Below are positions 49,231-61,548 of a stretch of DNA of 64,000 nucleotides, piece by piece. A program made the position numbers and the translations under genes. This stretch comes from Metopolophium dirhodum (lineage: Eukaryota > Arthropoda > Insecta > Hemiptera > Aphididae), in the NCBI RefSeq assembly GCF_019925205.1, contig NC_083568.1, positions 12,026,393-12,090,392 of the forward strand, written 5' to 3'. Every line of letters begins with the position of its first letter. Within the stretch, counting starts at the first letter, position 1. The notes below the pieces were generated by a model. The model did not search any database. It was not told the origin of the DNA and saw only the letters and a list, made by a program, of their open reading frames with translations.

Positions 49231-50009
49231 GTCAAATTTAAAAATATTAATTAATTTAAAAATATAACTAACACCAAACGACAGTTTTTATCTAGGTACT
49301 AGTATAATATTTTAAAACTTGGTTTATCCATAGTTAAATTGTATGACAATTATTGAACATATTTTTAACCTTAAAATAAGATTCAAGTTAAGAAACTAAT
49401 TAAGTTCGTGTTCTGAAATAGTTGGAAAAAAAATGTATATTTAACTAATCATTCGACATTTAAAAAATACATATTAAAATATATTAAAAGTTAAGAGAAA
49501 TTTTTAAATTGGATAAAACAACAAACAATTTATTGATCACAGGATTGATTTTAGATAATGATATACCTCTTTCTTAGAACTACTAAGTCATATTTAGTTT
49601 TGTTCAATTGACGTTGATCAAAATTTCTCGTACTTATATGAAATACCTGTTTTTGTCAACAAAGATGACGTGTGAAATTCTTCCACACTTTTTAATTTAC
49701 CATTTCCAGTCTTTAATATTATTAATATAATATCTTATAGATCGTTGTTTTTCTACATAATTTCTGTTTTTATTCAAATTTTAAATTTTACTCGTGGATT
49801 ACATATAATTGTTATAAGGTCTGAGGGTGACCTACCGACTATTCTAGGCTATATTATATAATATATCGTATTGGGGTGTGGCGGTCTCACGCACCGGCCA
49901 AAATATTATTTCAACGTTCTATAATATTATAATTGAAAACAAAAAGAACGGAACATCTGTGCTAAAAACATGCACAACAACCACTGAACAAACAGACGGC
50001 AGAAGGGCT

Positions 50010-50016
50010 TATAAAA
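50010..50016 (+). promoter_or_regulatory. TATA box of GST-4
   Basis: TATAAAA lies 95 bp ahead of the ATG in the same conserved context as in GST-3. Confidence 0.65.
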
Positions 50017-50104
50017 GTCAGTGGTTCTCGCATTCTCTAATTACTGTTTGACACTAAAAGTAGTTATACTGCGTGGACACTGTTACACTGTCTTTTTTTT
50101 AAAA

Positions 50105-50195
50105 ATGACTTCAACTTTATTTAGGTATAGGGTCGTCATATATATAGTACTATTTATCGGAATGACATTGATTCATAATTCGTCTCAAACAGGAG
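50105..50195 (+). other. Signal-peptide exon of GST-4
   Basis: This exon has 30 codons plus one base, ending GGA G|gtaata. It encodes Lys/Arg-flanked hydrophobic residues like the GST-3 exon, with Arg at positions 7 and 9 and a Tyr in the core. Confidence 0.8.
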
Positions 50196-53100
50196 GTAAT
50201 ATAACTATTATTTATATAGTATAATATGTATTTAGTTTAAATCATTCATATTAGATAACTGTATAATGTATTTATATGTACCCTACTTACATTATACATT
50301 ATGCTGATCTCTAGGACTGACAGGTTTTTACGATATAAATCAAATTTTTTTTTGTATGTGGTGGATGGTGTATTGGGGTTAAATGTTGCAATCACAATAT
50401 TACAATATTAATGATCAATTAATATCTACGATGTATACTTACTATAGGTATGTATTACATTTTTTAATTTTACCATCTCAGGGATCCAACTCAGAACTCA
50501 TAATTGTCAAAATGTTTGATTGTTTGGAATTAATAAATTTTACGTTTTGAAGTTTATTTTCTGAATTTACAATATTTATAAAAAAGAATCATACATAATA
50601 TGCATATTATGTATTTTTATTAATTTGAAAGTTACGAGGCACCCTATATTAAATGTTCAATCTTTTAGAGCTAGTGAAATTTTTTTTATTATAGTTATAT
50701 AAAAAAATAAATGATGCTATAAAACAAATAGATTAAAAAGTGTCAAAATATTTTGAATATTATCTCATATAAAACCATTATAAAATGATCATTTGGTAAA
50801 AATTCAAATTACCTATCTATAGTTAATTGTTACCTATTGTCTATGGGCTTACTACAAAATATCGAAAATCGTTGAAGGAGAAACTGTTATTTTATGGTTG
50901 AATATCCATCGTAACGGTTAGGTTAGGTAAATTTTTTTTTATTATTAGGTATAAGAAGACAAACATAAACTTCTCATTACTAAGTTCACAATTAAAATAT
51001 GAAAAATACCTTTTCGACGTGTCATAGTATAATATATTATTGACTTTACAGTTTAAAATAGGTACCTTGATAAATGGGACAATTTGTATTAGAAAAAGTT
51101 TAAATCAGTTAAAAAAAAATATATATACCTATTATACATTTGTTTTGAGGATAATTTTACGGGAGACAACTGGCGGCACTAAAATTAAGGCTATCTTATT
51201 CTTAATAATATTTTTTGTAGGTAATTTACGCAAATATTCAAAATAACACTTAAACAGATAATATTTAACGTAAAATTATCGTTTTAATAATAAAACATAT
51301 TGTAAAATCCAAAACGTTTTAACTACGGTATAAAATACGATAAACGCTATGGGCAGGATTCAGATTCAGAGGGAACATGACAGGGTGCAACTTTGGAGCA
51401 AAATGTGTCGAACTAATCATCGTTTTCAGGGTGAGTGACGGGGTTGATACAATTTTTGTATCGTTTAGCTGTTGTCAGAGGTGTTGTATAGGATAGGTTG
51501 GGTTTAGATTTGAACAAAATTTCTTCCAACTGTTTTTCTTTTCGTGTTTGAGTATACGAGTAGTATTAGCGCATGCGTTATGATATATAAGAAAGTCAGA
51601 CATTGACCCAGAGCGTCGAAAATTTTTAAAAGTAATGTTCTATTTTTAACAGCTTCAGTGAAGGAAGGATTCTACCAGGGAGGGGAAGGTGGGTAAAAGT
51701 TGGTTTTTGATATTTTCTTTGGTATAGTGGATTCAGCAGACTGGCTTATGATACTGGTGAGGGTAGAATAGTTAAGCGGGTGTAAGGGATCAGTAAGAGA
51801 GGATATCGAGTTCTGGATTTGGAGAGAGAAACATGACCAGTTAGCCTTATAAAAGTTAAAGGGACTAGTATTGATTGGGACGTCATCAAGAATAAGGTAG
51901 GAAGACGTGGGGTGGGTGACATAATTGAAGTTGACTGTTAGAATAAAAGAATATGATCACTACCATGAGTACCATGAGGCTCACCAAGAGTTCGCCATGA
52001 TAGATACCATATAAGATCAGGGGAACAAAATGATAAGTCAATAGCAGAATCAGTAGAGTCAGGACGACCGACGTGTGTAGAGCTGCCATCATTTAGTACC
52101 TATACAAAGTCCTAATGAGTTGATAGTATCATAAATATGGTTACCACGACGGGATGACGAACCAGAGCCTCAGACAGGGTGAAAAGCATTGAAATTTCCA
52201 CCAAGTAATGTGTTATGGGAAGCCAGGTTGAATATGTCTTGCCACAAGTTGGTAGGAACGTTAGAACTTCTGGGGATGTAGCAGGACCAAACTTTTAAGG
52301 AAGAAGAAGAATCTGCCGAGAGAGTCTCAACACCTAGAATGTCATTATTATGAGTTACGTATCTGTTTCTAGTAGTGATGTCAATATAGATCAGTTTTGA
52401 TTTTAGGGAATTGTGTATAACAATGGCTACGCTACCATACTCATCCGGTCGATCGAGTCTGTAGGTTTTGAACTGCGAAATTGTTAGGGAACGTGAAGGT
52501 AAAAGCCAAGTTTCAGAAAGAAGCACCACTGAGCATTTATTGTCAAGGAAGAGGTGTTGTAATGGTTGGGAGGCGAGTAGGGAGGCTCCTCACATTCCAT
52601 TGGATTATGTTAGCGATTTTGTTGTGGTTGTAAAGTGTATGTTTTTTTGGACTAAACGCCATGGTAGTATTTATTTATTTAAATTTTTTGTTTTTTTTTG
52701 TTTTTTTTATAAACTTATATTAAAATATTAATTTTTTATGGATTGTGAAGCAATTTAAGCAGGGAAATTAGAATTTCGAATGTTAAGAAGAGAATTTAAG
52801 GATGATTCAATTAAGGCCTGAAGGGTAAAGGAGAAAAGGGAGAAAGTAGAGAAGGTGAACTTATAAAGGATTCAGATAATTTAAGAGACAAGGTGTGCAC
52901 CCAGGATAAATCAGTTGGGTTACACACAGGAGTAAGATTTTGGTTTGATTGTAAGTTTAAATAACTACCGTTTGGGGAGGAATAGTTTGATTCCACTGGT
53001 AGTGGATTTTTTTTTTATTTGGTGGAGGCGGGGTTTGAATTTAGTTTTCCCAGAGTTAAAAAAATGATGATTTTCATGTAAGCTGGGGAAATTTTCTTCA

Positions 53101-56100
53101 CGAAGGGAGGTGTTTGAGTTTAAAATTTCTGAAATAGGAGGCTGGCTATTTATAACATCAGAATATGAAAAAGCAGTAGTATAACAATTATTTTTCTTAA
53201 AAATGATGGCGTCTTTATAATAAATATTTTCGTTGGCAATAATTTTTTTTATTTCTTTTTGGGTAGACCATTCCTGGCAGCTGCGATCCGTGGCTAGATG
53301 AAGTTGCTTGCAGAAAAGACATACCGGGTCGGTGGCTTAAGAGTAGGGACAGGACTCAATCGAGTGCTTGGTTTCACCGCAATGGTTGCATCTAGGACTA
53401 CTACGACAGTATTTTTGAGTATGTCTGAAACGTAGGCAGCGGTTGCATTGAACGGGGGACCGGATACTTGGCTTGACTTCGAAAATCATGTTGAAAACAG
53501 AGTAACCGATGGATTTTTGGGGCAACAAATTTTAGTTTAATAATACGAGTCTGCACGATATTTTCATCTTATTTGATGTTGATACGCTTGAATGCATCAT
53601 TAGTAACAGGAGACTTGACACCTTCGAAAAACTCCGATTCCGAGATAGTGTTATCTAATTTAATCATCCCGTACGAAAAAATGAGCGTAGAAGGTATGCA
53701 AGCATTGTAATTATTTTTTTTTAAAATATTAGAATTTAGACAGAGGTTACCATTGTTGATTGTATCGAAAGTGATCTTAATTTTTTTAGAGCCCGCGGGC
53801 TTGATGTTTAGAATGCCCGTAAAATTCTTAGAGAAGAATTTAGCAGCTCTAATAGAATGCCAGTTTCCTAAATTTGTATTTTCATCGAAACTCTCAATTA
53901 AAACAATTACTGGCCAATATAGTCAGATGAAAAAGATTGTTGTAAACTATTGACATACTTATTATTATTAGGGGTATTATCGTATTTTGTTGTGGAGAGG
54001 CTCGCTCCGGTGTTATCTGTTGGATACGAGGAATCGGTATCGAACTCATTAGAGGTTAAACCTGGACGATTTATCGGTTTGCAGTGAGAAATTATTATAA
54101 TCGAAAGCCGAACTAGATATGTCAGATACGTTTAATGATGGAGGATTGTCGACTATTTGTTGAAAACTTGATGAGACGGGGCTGGACGGATTTTTAAGTG
54201 GCTTACCGTTTTTACTGACTGTCTGAAATCTAGAACTTGTGGCAGAATTTTTGGCAACCGTGGACTTGAGTTTATTACATGCTTGATTCAGGCTGGCATG
54301 GTTTGCGCCGCCCAAAGCCGTCGGCATAATGGAAACTTAATTGACAACTGGATCGATATAGCAATAACGAATTAATTTTATCACACAACGACTGCGTGAG
54401 CACAGCTAATAAACACTATAATATTATAATATATAATGATAAACATAAAGTTGAATAACATGTTCATTTCAAATAACGTAAAATTAAATTATTTTTTTCA
54501 GGTGATGACAGAATTCAAAAGTAAATAACTTACATAGATATTGTACACGAGATTACTGATTTCGTTGATTTCCAACGATTTAGGTTTATTTAAAACGCGT
54601 CATAAATATTGTATACCCAACAGCTAGGGAGGGGTCGGAATCCCAATTTCTTACCGGAGCGTCTGGGAGTAGATGAGCATCAACCATCAGCTTTTTTTTC
54701 CTGATTGACAATGTGGAGGCTTTGTTACCCAACTTCCGTATAACCAGGTGGTATGGTTTCCCCCAGGGATCGTTAGTGACCCGTGAGCACAGGTCCAGCC
54801 AACTTTTTTCCTTAGTTTTCCAGATTTCTAGGCACAGACTCTTCCTCACCATCGTATACTCAATATTTACGCCGTGGCTACTTTTTGATCCATTTACCTC
54901 CTGAAGCTCGCTTGATAGCACCCTTATAAAGTTAGCAGCACAACTATGACAGACACATATGCAATACGCCCAACAAACTTGTTGGTAACTTGTTGGACAT
55001 TGTTGGATTACCCCCAGACTTTGTTGGACTTTATTTCTGTTGGTAGAGCTATAGACACTTTTGTGCTGCCATCTATACTCCAACAGCACAACTTTACGTT
55101 AGCGAAATTTCACTCCTATAAAAAATGTCCAGCTTGATTTGTTGGACATAGTTGGATCACTCTGAAAATGTGTTGGACATTATTTTAGCCAGTAGAGATT
55201 TTCCAAAGTTGTGCTCCCAACAGCACAACTTTACGTTAGCGAAATTTCACCCTTATGAAAAATATCCAGCTTGATTTGTTAAAAGCTCTACCGGCTAAAA
55301 TAATGTCCAACAAATTTTCAGAGTGATCCAACAATGTCCAACAAATCAAACTGGACATTTTTTATAAGGGTGAAATTTCGCTAACGTAAAGTTGTGCTGT
55401 TGGAGTATAGATGGCAGCACAAAAGTGTCTAAAGCTCTACCAACAGAAATAAAGTCAAACAAAGTCTTGGGGTAATCCAACAATGTCCAACAAGTTTGTT
55501 GGGTGTATTGCATATGTGTCTGTCATAGTTGTGCTGCTAACACCCTTTCTTGATAGCTCCGTTTGTGGGAGAAACCCGTAGCGCAACTCCGCACCTGTCT
55601 TTGAACTATCATTAGACTGGTCTCTTATTGTAAGGGCCTGGTATTCATGGAGGAATTGAGGCGCTGTAAGCTTTGGCCATTCCATCCGAGAGCACTGTGG
55701 CTCTTGTGACAGGATCACTGAGGTTTGAGAGAACCAGTGTGTTTGAAGTGATGAATTCTGAAAGAGCTCTCCCGTTCAGTAATGACCAGATGGATACAAC
55801 AACGCTCCAGTAAAAGATGACGTATATGATAGAGGTGGCGTTTCCCCTTTCGTAGGTGGAAGCGTTGCTGGGTTGGCAATAAGGAATTCGTGGCTTGAGT
55901 TCCCATATACTGTTATTGGTTTTGAATCCCCAGATATTATTATTCACGTTAAAGTTACCAGCCAGGATTACGCCCCGTCAGGCTCAAAGACGGAGGAAAT
56001 GGTGGAGGTCGTCAAAAACAATGTGGAGAGCCTTTAGCACTTTGTCTGCGATCGTCATAGCATCCATAAGGTCAAGGGTTTCGTATTTTAAGTACCTACC

Positions 56101-59100
56101 CAATATTCCATTACAAGTATATTGTTATAATGGTATGTTTTTTAATATTATTGCAGAGATGTGTTGTACTTGTACTACACTTCTGGCAGCGCACCATGCA
56201 GATCCGTTTTGTTGACTGCCAAGGCTTTGGGTTTGGAATTGAATTTGTTAACAGGATATATCGAGGTAAGTTTTCGAAACAGTTTATTAATATATTGTAT
56301 TGTAAGTACTTACGCTGTATGGTTTTAATCATAATCGTTGATATTTTATAGCTATATCCTGAATACACTTTACCCACACTGATTCAAGATGATTTTGTTT
56401 TATGTGAGAGGTGAGTTTCAGTTATGATATTTATTAGATAACGATACGAGTTATAATTATTGAATGATATAATACATATAAAATCATATTTGGGGTACTG
56501 GTACACGTTACTTGAAATACAAAGATTTATGTACTATTTTTTATTGGTATATAATAATATAATTTGTTCACTTAAATAGCACGATAACTGTTATTATATA
56601 AACGTAAATTTTTCAATTGAGTGAGTGCATGTGTTGTATTAGTACGTCATTCCTGCCAGCATTCATGGGGAATCCATCATTTTGCCCGAGTTGTTGCCAG
56701 ATTCAACCACGTAAGTCCGTCAGCAACCAGGTGCGTTGTGTGAGTGGCCACCCAGGCCGTCGGATTGCAGTGCTCACCGGGCTGGACCTTCACCTGCTGT
56801 AGATTTAAGCACTTTTAAGTTCACTCTAAGTTGTAATTGCGCCCTGTGGTCATTTCACCAGACCAATCGGACCACAGGGACCCCGGCCATTAAGGCGGTT
56901 GAAAGTGGGTCGTTTTTTCGAGCATTTAGACCAATAAGCAAAAGAAAAAAAACACACTTCTAGAAGTCCAATTTTCATTTTGAAAAAATGTTTGGATTTG
57001 TTTACTCCTTGTCTGTGTTATGTAGGAAATTAATTTTTAATTTTATGTTTTTTAGTAACAATAAAGTAAAAGTGAATTTTGGAAAAAAAAGAAAATTAAT
57101 TTGGTACTATATTAATTAAACAATAGAAAAAATCGAAAATCCATTTCCTACATAACCTAGAAAACAGAATAATGAATTTAAATGTGTTTTCAAAATTAAA
57201 ATCGGGCTTTTGGTACTGGGTGAATTTTTCTTCCGCTTTTTGGGACTTTCATAGCCACATAGGAGTTGAAACATTTTCAATTGCAAAATATAGTGACGTG
57301 TGACTGCGCGTAGGTACGCTATACCGATTTCCGAGAATCTTAGCCGCGACTATTATACGGGCGATAAGAAATCAATTACATAATATTATAATGATACACA
57401 GCTGCTAAATAAAATATTATTTAGTATATTATGCCATCGTGATTCAGTCCGTGCACTATTTGTACTCACTGCCAATTTTATTTTCTTGTGGTAAAAATGA
57501 GTAATTGGCGTTTTGGTAATAAAAAACGAGCTAAATTATTCATAAGACGAAAAAAGTTGAAACACAATTTGGCAAATTTACAAAAAAAAAATGAAGAAAT
57601 TCAAGAACTCGGCAATGACGACAGCAATAACGTTTCAGAAATAAGCAATAATCAGTTAAAAAGTTGTTCAAAAATGCGATATTATAATTATTTTAAATCT
57701 CAGTGGTATTTTAGATTCTGAGCGAAGCGATGAATGTATTGATTTCACAATGATGTGTGTTTTTTTTTTTATTTTTTTTTTTATTTTTGTGTCTGTCATC
57801 ACCTTTTAGGACAGTAAATGTGCTTGGATTTTCTTCAATAGTAACTTTTCTGATAGGAAAGTGAATCTAGTTGGTACTTTGTGGGGTCAAAACTAAAAAT
57901 TTCCCAGTAGTTTTCACAAGCGACGTGAAAAACAAAAGAAAAATTAAGGAAAAAACGGGAATTTTTACGCAAAATCGGTTTTCGAGAAAATCGATTTTGG
58001 TTTTTGGTGTAACTCTAAAACAAATGACCGTAGAGACATGAAATTTTTACTGAATATTTATATTAGCATTTTCTATACACCATAAAATCTACAAAATATT
58101 TTGACTCTTTTTGAGCTGTTTACGGCCATTGTCAGTTTTCAATTTTTTTAGTTTTTTTTTCTATAAATATCAATAAAAATTTATCTGTTGAGTAAAAAAG
58201 CTTGAAAATTTAATAGAAGGCTCCTAGGTTATTGTTTCAAAGGCAGATGAAAAAAATTAAAAATCCTTAGTCACAGTTTTTATTTATAAGCATTTAAAGT
58301 TCAAATTTTGACAAAATACGGAAAAATCACGAAAAATAGTAAATTATTTTGAGTTGAGAATTCATAAAAATTTTTCTTTTTAAATCTAAGATTTGAAAAT
58401 GTAATATAAGATTACTCATAAGTTTGTCTACCTTTATCAAAAAAAAAAAAATGTCTAGAAGAAACTTAAATTAAATTTTTATGAGCGTCTGAAATTTATA
58501 TTTTTACAACATTTGATATTAACTCGATTTCTCATGTAACAATTTTCTTATTTTATTGTAATTAAAAAACGAATGACTGTAGATACATCTATAATTATTT
58601 ATTTTGTTTTTACTAGACACTTGTTACGTTGATGTTTAATTTATTATTTAGGCGTCTATCATTGGGTATAGGATCAACAAAGTTCTTTTTATGGGCGTAC
58701 GTAATAAACACTGTTCAGTTTGCCAAAATAATGAAAATAGTGAAAAAGAATCACCATTTCATCAGTGTTTTAAAAATTGGAATGGGACTTCTACTGCCAT
58801 GGAATCCGATATAATTGTCGAGCGATTCTGTCAAAGTGTGACTATGCATAATTTAATATATGATAAATTAATTGGAGATGGAGATTCAAGTATAATGAAG
58901 AAGTTAACACTTTCTAAACCTTATGCAGATTACGACATAGATGTAAAAAAAATAGAATGTATGAACCATATTTTAAGAAACTATTGTAATAGAATTGTAG
59001 ACATGTCAGCTCGTCGTAAAAGTTCTTCTGGAACTGTAGTCCCGGGGTTTTTAAGGAAAACATTAAAAGATAGAAGGCTTAAATTAAGGTATATTAAGAA

Positions 59101-61548
59101 TATAATATATAATTATACATTTATGTAGCAATATAATATAATACAAGCAATTGTTTTTTTAAAGACTTACTGTTGTCAATATATAATTTATAATGATTAT
59201 GTTTTTGATAAAACTATGAACTAGGTACATTATACTTTATGTAAGTACGATGTTGTATAATTTAGTTTTGTCAATACAATGCGCGGTGTGACGGTAATAA
59301 AATTATTGTTGAACTGTTTACTGATAAAACGAAATAATTACGCGTTCGGGGAACTAACGCACACCAATGATCAGTTATTACACACACACTCACACAGCAA
59401 TCCCAATGAATATAACATATTGCCTATACTCAACCCCTAAAAAACGGTCCACTTTCAACCGCCTTAATAGTATGTGCATAGATTTATATATATTTATAGA
59501 CTGTTGAAGTCTTATTTTTTATAATAATCTTGAAGACTTAATTTGTCCATTATTATGTTAATATAGTATTAATTGCAATTTTGGGAGTATTATGTATACA
59601 TCACGGATTTAGAGTCTTATATTATATTGCTTTATGCATAATTGAAATCTGTGGAGATTTAGTGAAATTTATGGGATGGTTTATATTTATCACATAATAA
59701 TATAATATAACTTTTAATGATACTTTTACTTGACTTAGGTATGATACGCATATATATTATATACAGCAGTTAAAATATTCATTTTTTTTGAAAACTGTAA
59801 CCAAATAAATTCAAGTTAGTGATGTATTTATTTATTTAAAATATACAGACTGTGAGTCCGGACAACGATCAATCGATCTCGATCGTAATATTTTGATTAG
59901 GTTTATATATTATACATAAAACTATATAGGACCACTGACTAATAGTACTAATAGAATAATACTGAATAATAATTACAGGTTTTTAATGATCGACGTTACT
60001 GTTGCAGCCGTGCAATCATGGTGTACTTGGTTGAAATGTACGGAAAAGACGATAATACACTGTTCCCCAAGGACACGAAAAAGCGAGCGCTGATCAACCA
60101 AAGACTGCAGTATGACTTGGGCACCTTGTACCAGACTTTTATCGACCAATACGTGAGTATTCACATCATATTATAAAAACGAATTACTAACAGTCATTAA
60201 TTTTTCATTGTTGTTTGACACGATGACTTCTTGTTCGGTGTTTTAATTTGGTTCATATAGAGTCACAGGCACATACCACCAAATCTTTCGCAGACGCACT
60301 GATGTGTCCTATTACGTCGTATCAATTATTAAATGTTTTACGCGATACCTATACAATTTAACGTCAACCAACTATCATTACCACTCATCATATTATCATT
60401 ATGCGGTAAAATTCATAAGGGCTTGTCATAATAATATTATGACTATGATTCCAGGAAACTTTTAGTCAAATAAAAAAAAAAAATCAAGAATTAACCTGTA
60501 TAGTAGGTTACAAGTGGGTTACTGTAATGGATGGCATTACATTTGAATTCAATGTTTTAATATCATTGTATATGAAAAACGGTTAGGTCAATTTTATTGA
60601 CATTTATATTAAATAAAACTAAAAAAATTGGAAGCTGAAAATATACGTAAACAGTTCAAAACAAGTCAAAATAGTTTCAAAATTCTAATACAAACATTCA
60701 GTAAAAAATTGGTGTATTTACGTTCATTTGTTTTAGAGTTACACCAAAAACCAAAATCGATTTTGTCGAAAACCTGTTTTGTGTGAAAATTCCCGTTTTC
60801 CTTAATTTTAATTTTGTTTTTCACGGTGCTTTTGAAAACTATAAGAAATTTTTTAATTTAAATAAATGTCCACGGACGACCTTAAAACAAATTTCTCAAA
60901 AAATCTCAATAACCATACAATATAATAAGTACAACCAAATCGACGCACTAGATTTTATTTGTATGTATACACGTAATATATTATCAAATTGAATATTTTT
61001 TTTTTCATTTCACAGTACATGTGGTTTTTTGATGATGTAAAAAAAACCGACGAAAAAGAGATGAGACTCCACGAAGCACTCGGCTTTTTGGAAACCTTTC
61101 TGAAATCTTCCGATTGGGTTGCAGGCGATTCAATGACTTTGGCCGATATATCTTTGGTAGCTTCTATTTCAACCTTTGAGGTATTTTCTTTTTGAATTTT
61201 TTTTTACACATCATTATCATAACTTTGGCACACGTTTAACACACACTTTCGTATATTCTTCAGATTTTTGATGTTGATTTGAATAGATACGAAAAAGTCT
61301 CTAAATGGCTTCAAAGGTGCAAGACAAAAATTGTGGGATACGAAGATATCAATCAAGTTGGAATAGATCGATTCAAAGCCTTGGTAGACAAAAAATTAGC
61401 AAACACAAGTGCACAAAAGGAACTAGTTACCAAGGATGAAGTATTAACAGCGATTGAAGTACTAAGAAAAGCTGTAACAGCTAAGATCATAGATGAAGAA
61501 TTCTCTGAATCAATAAAGAAAATAGGTACAGCCGTGTCGGTTAATTAG
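50105..61548 (+). CDS. GST-4, predicted secreted GST with eroded glutathione site
   Basis: The seven exons are 50105-50195, 54502-54520, 56157-56265, 56352-56410, 60008-60152, 61016-61180 and 61264-61548. They give 873 nt, or 290 residues, in frame with GT-AG borders. Catalytic Ser48 is kept (YYTSGSAPC). The third exon lacks 11 codons (33 nt) that encode the region around MKPEF in the paralogues. The next exon reads LYPEYTLPTL for LNPQHTLPTL, losing His, and CES for WES, losing Trp. Exons 5 to 7 are essentially those of GST-3. Reading upstream of exon 3 without splicing meets an in-frame TAA at 56143, so an N-terminus can come only from upstream exons. Large insertions swell introns 1, 2 and 4. 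It may be a pseudogene in the making with an open frame kept by conversion. AATAAA is at 61588-61593. Confidence 0.7.
51349..54405 (-). mobile_element. Jockey/I-like non-LTR retrotransposon in GST-4 intron 1, 3' part missing
   Basis: On the minus strand, ORF1 begins near 54327 (MPTALGGANHASL) and includes zinc knuckles near 53450-53340 (CNRCLRFRHTQKYC, then CNHCGETKHSIESC). ORF2 starts with an endonuclease: LSETWL and YRLDRPDEYGSVAIVI near 52520-52430, GGNFNAFHP near 52190 and GSDHI near 51960. The frame is broken, and the element ends just after the endonuclease, before any reverse transcriptase. The matching site in GST-3 (39850-39890) is empty. Confidence 0.82.
54502..54520 (+). other. 19-nt micro-exon of GST-4
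   Basis: It differs from the GST-3 micro-exon by one base (Asn to Asp). Acceptor, donor, length and phase are the same. Confidence 0.78.
54605..56067 (-). mobile_element. R1/TRAS-like retrotransposon fragment in GST-4 intron 2
   Basis: This is the homologue of 40085-41390. The minus strand encodes an endonuclease scrap (LAGNFN-like text near 55960) and the inter-domain linker SWLDLCSRVTNDPWGKPY near 54800. The zinc-knuckle part is deleted here. Reverse transcriptase motifs are not seen. It is interrupted by the foldback element at 54919-55548. Confidence 0.75.
54919..55548. mobile_element. Foldback element inside the R1-like fragment
   Basis: It is bracketed by CTTGATAG at 54911-54918 and 55549-55556. 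The arms (GTTAGCAGCACAACTATGAC, then AGACACATATGCAATAC) cover nearly its whole length. A segment with ACTTTACGTTAGCGAAATTT occurs twice directly and once inverted. The GST-3 copy of the same fragment lacks the insertion, which confirms the borders. Confidence 0.88.
57497..57721 (+). pseudogene. N-terminal piece of the Mutator-like transposon protein
   Basis: It starts MSNWRFGNKKRAKLF and is rich in Lys and Arg, then Asn and Ser. The frame runs into the inserted repeat at 57711 and stops there. It is presumably the first exon or N-terminus of the protein continued at 58691. Confidence 0.5.
57711..58587 (+). repeat. Family-E repeat, 3'-shortened, inside the Mutator-like element
   Basis: It begins TTAGATTCTGAGCGAAGC and matches the first about 870 bp of the full-length copy (31742-33222), ending at AACGAATGACTGTAGATAC. 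Confidence 0.85.
58691..59128 (+). pseudogene. Mutator-like transposase fragment
   Basis: Motifs include HCSVCQ, CFKNWNGTSTAMESDI, KLIGDGDSSI and KKIECMNHILRNYC. From memory they resemble the Mutator-like transposase domain found in many insect elements; a profile search would settle it. About 145 residues are present, a fraction of a full transposase. Confidence 0.65.

Larger units (their letters stand above)
49235..51348 (+). repeat. Duplicated upstream unit, copy 2 (pair at 37920-39860)
   Basis: This is the counterpart of the GST-3 upstream flank, promoter, signal exon and first part of intron 1. It is interrupted at 51349 by a non-LTR retrotransposon and resumes near 54405. Confidence 0.85.
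56889..59468 (+). mobile_element. Mutator-like DNA transposon in GST-4 intron 4
   Basis: The ends are ATTAAGGCGGTTGAAAGTGG and its near-exact inverted copy at 59449-59468. The body has a basic N-terminal frame from ATG at 57497 and, after an inserted family-E copy, a transposase segment at 58691-59128. A target duplication was not found, so one flank may have been lost. Confidence 0.75.

Noticed and set aside
56159..56215. ATG at the start of the GST-4 third exon
   Set aside because: It is in a different frame from the GST domain and stops after 18 codons. The real frame is entered from the micro-exon.
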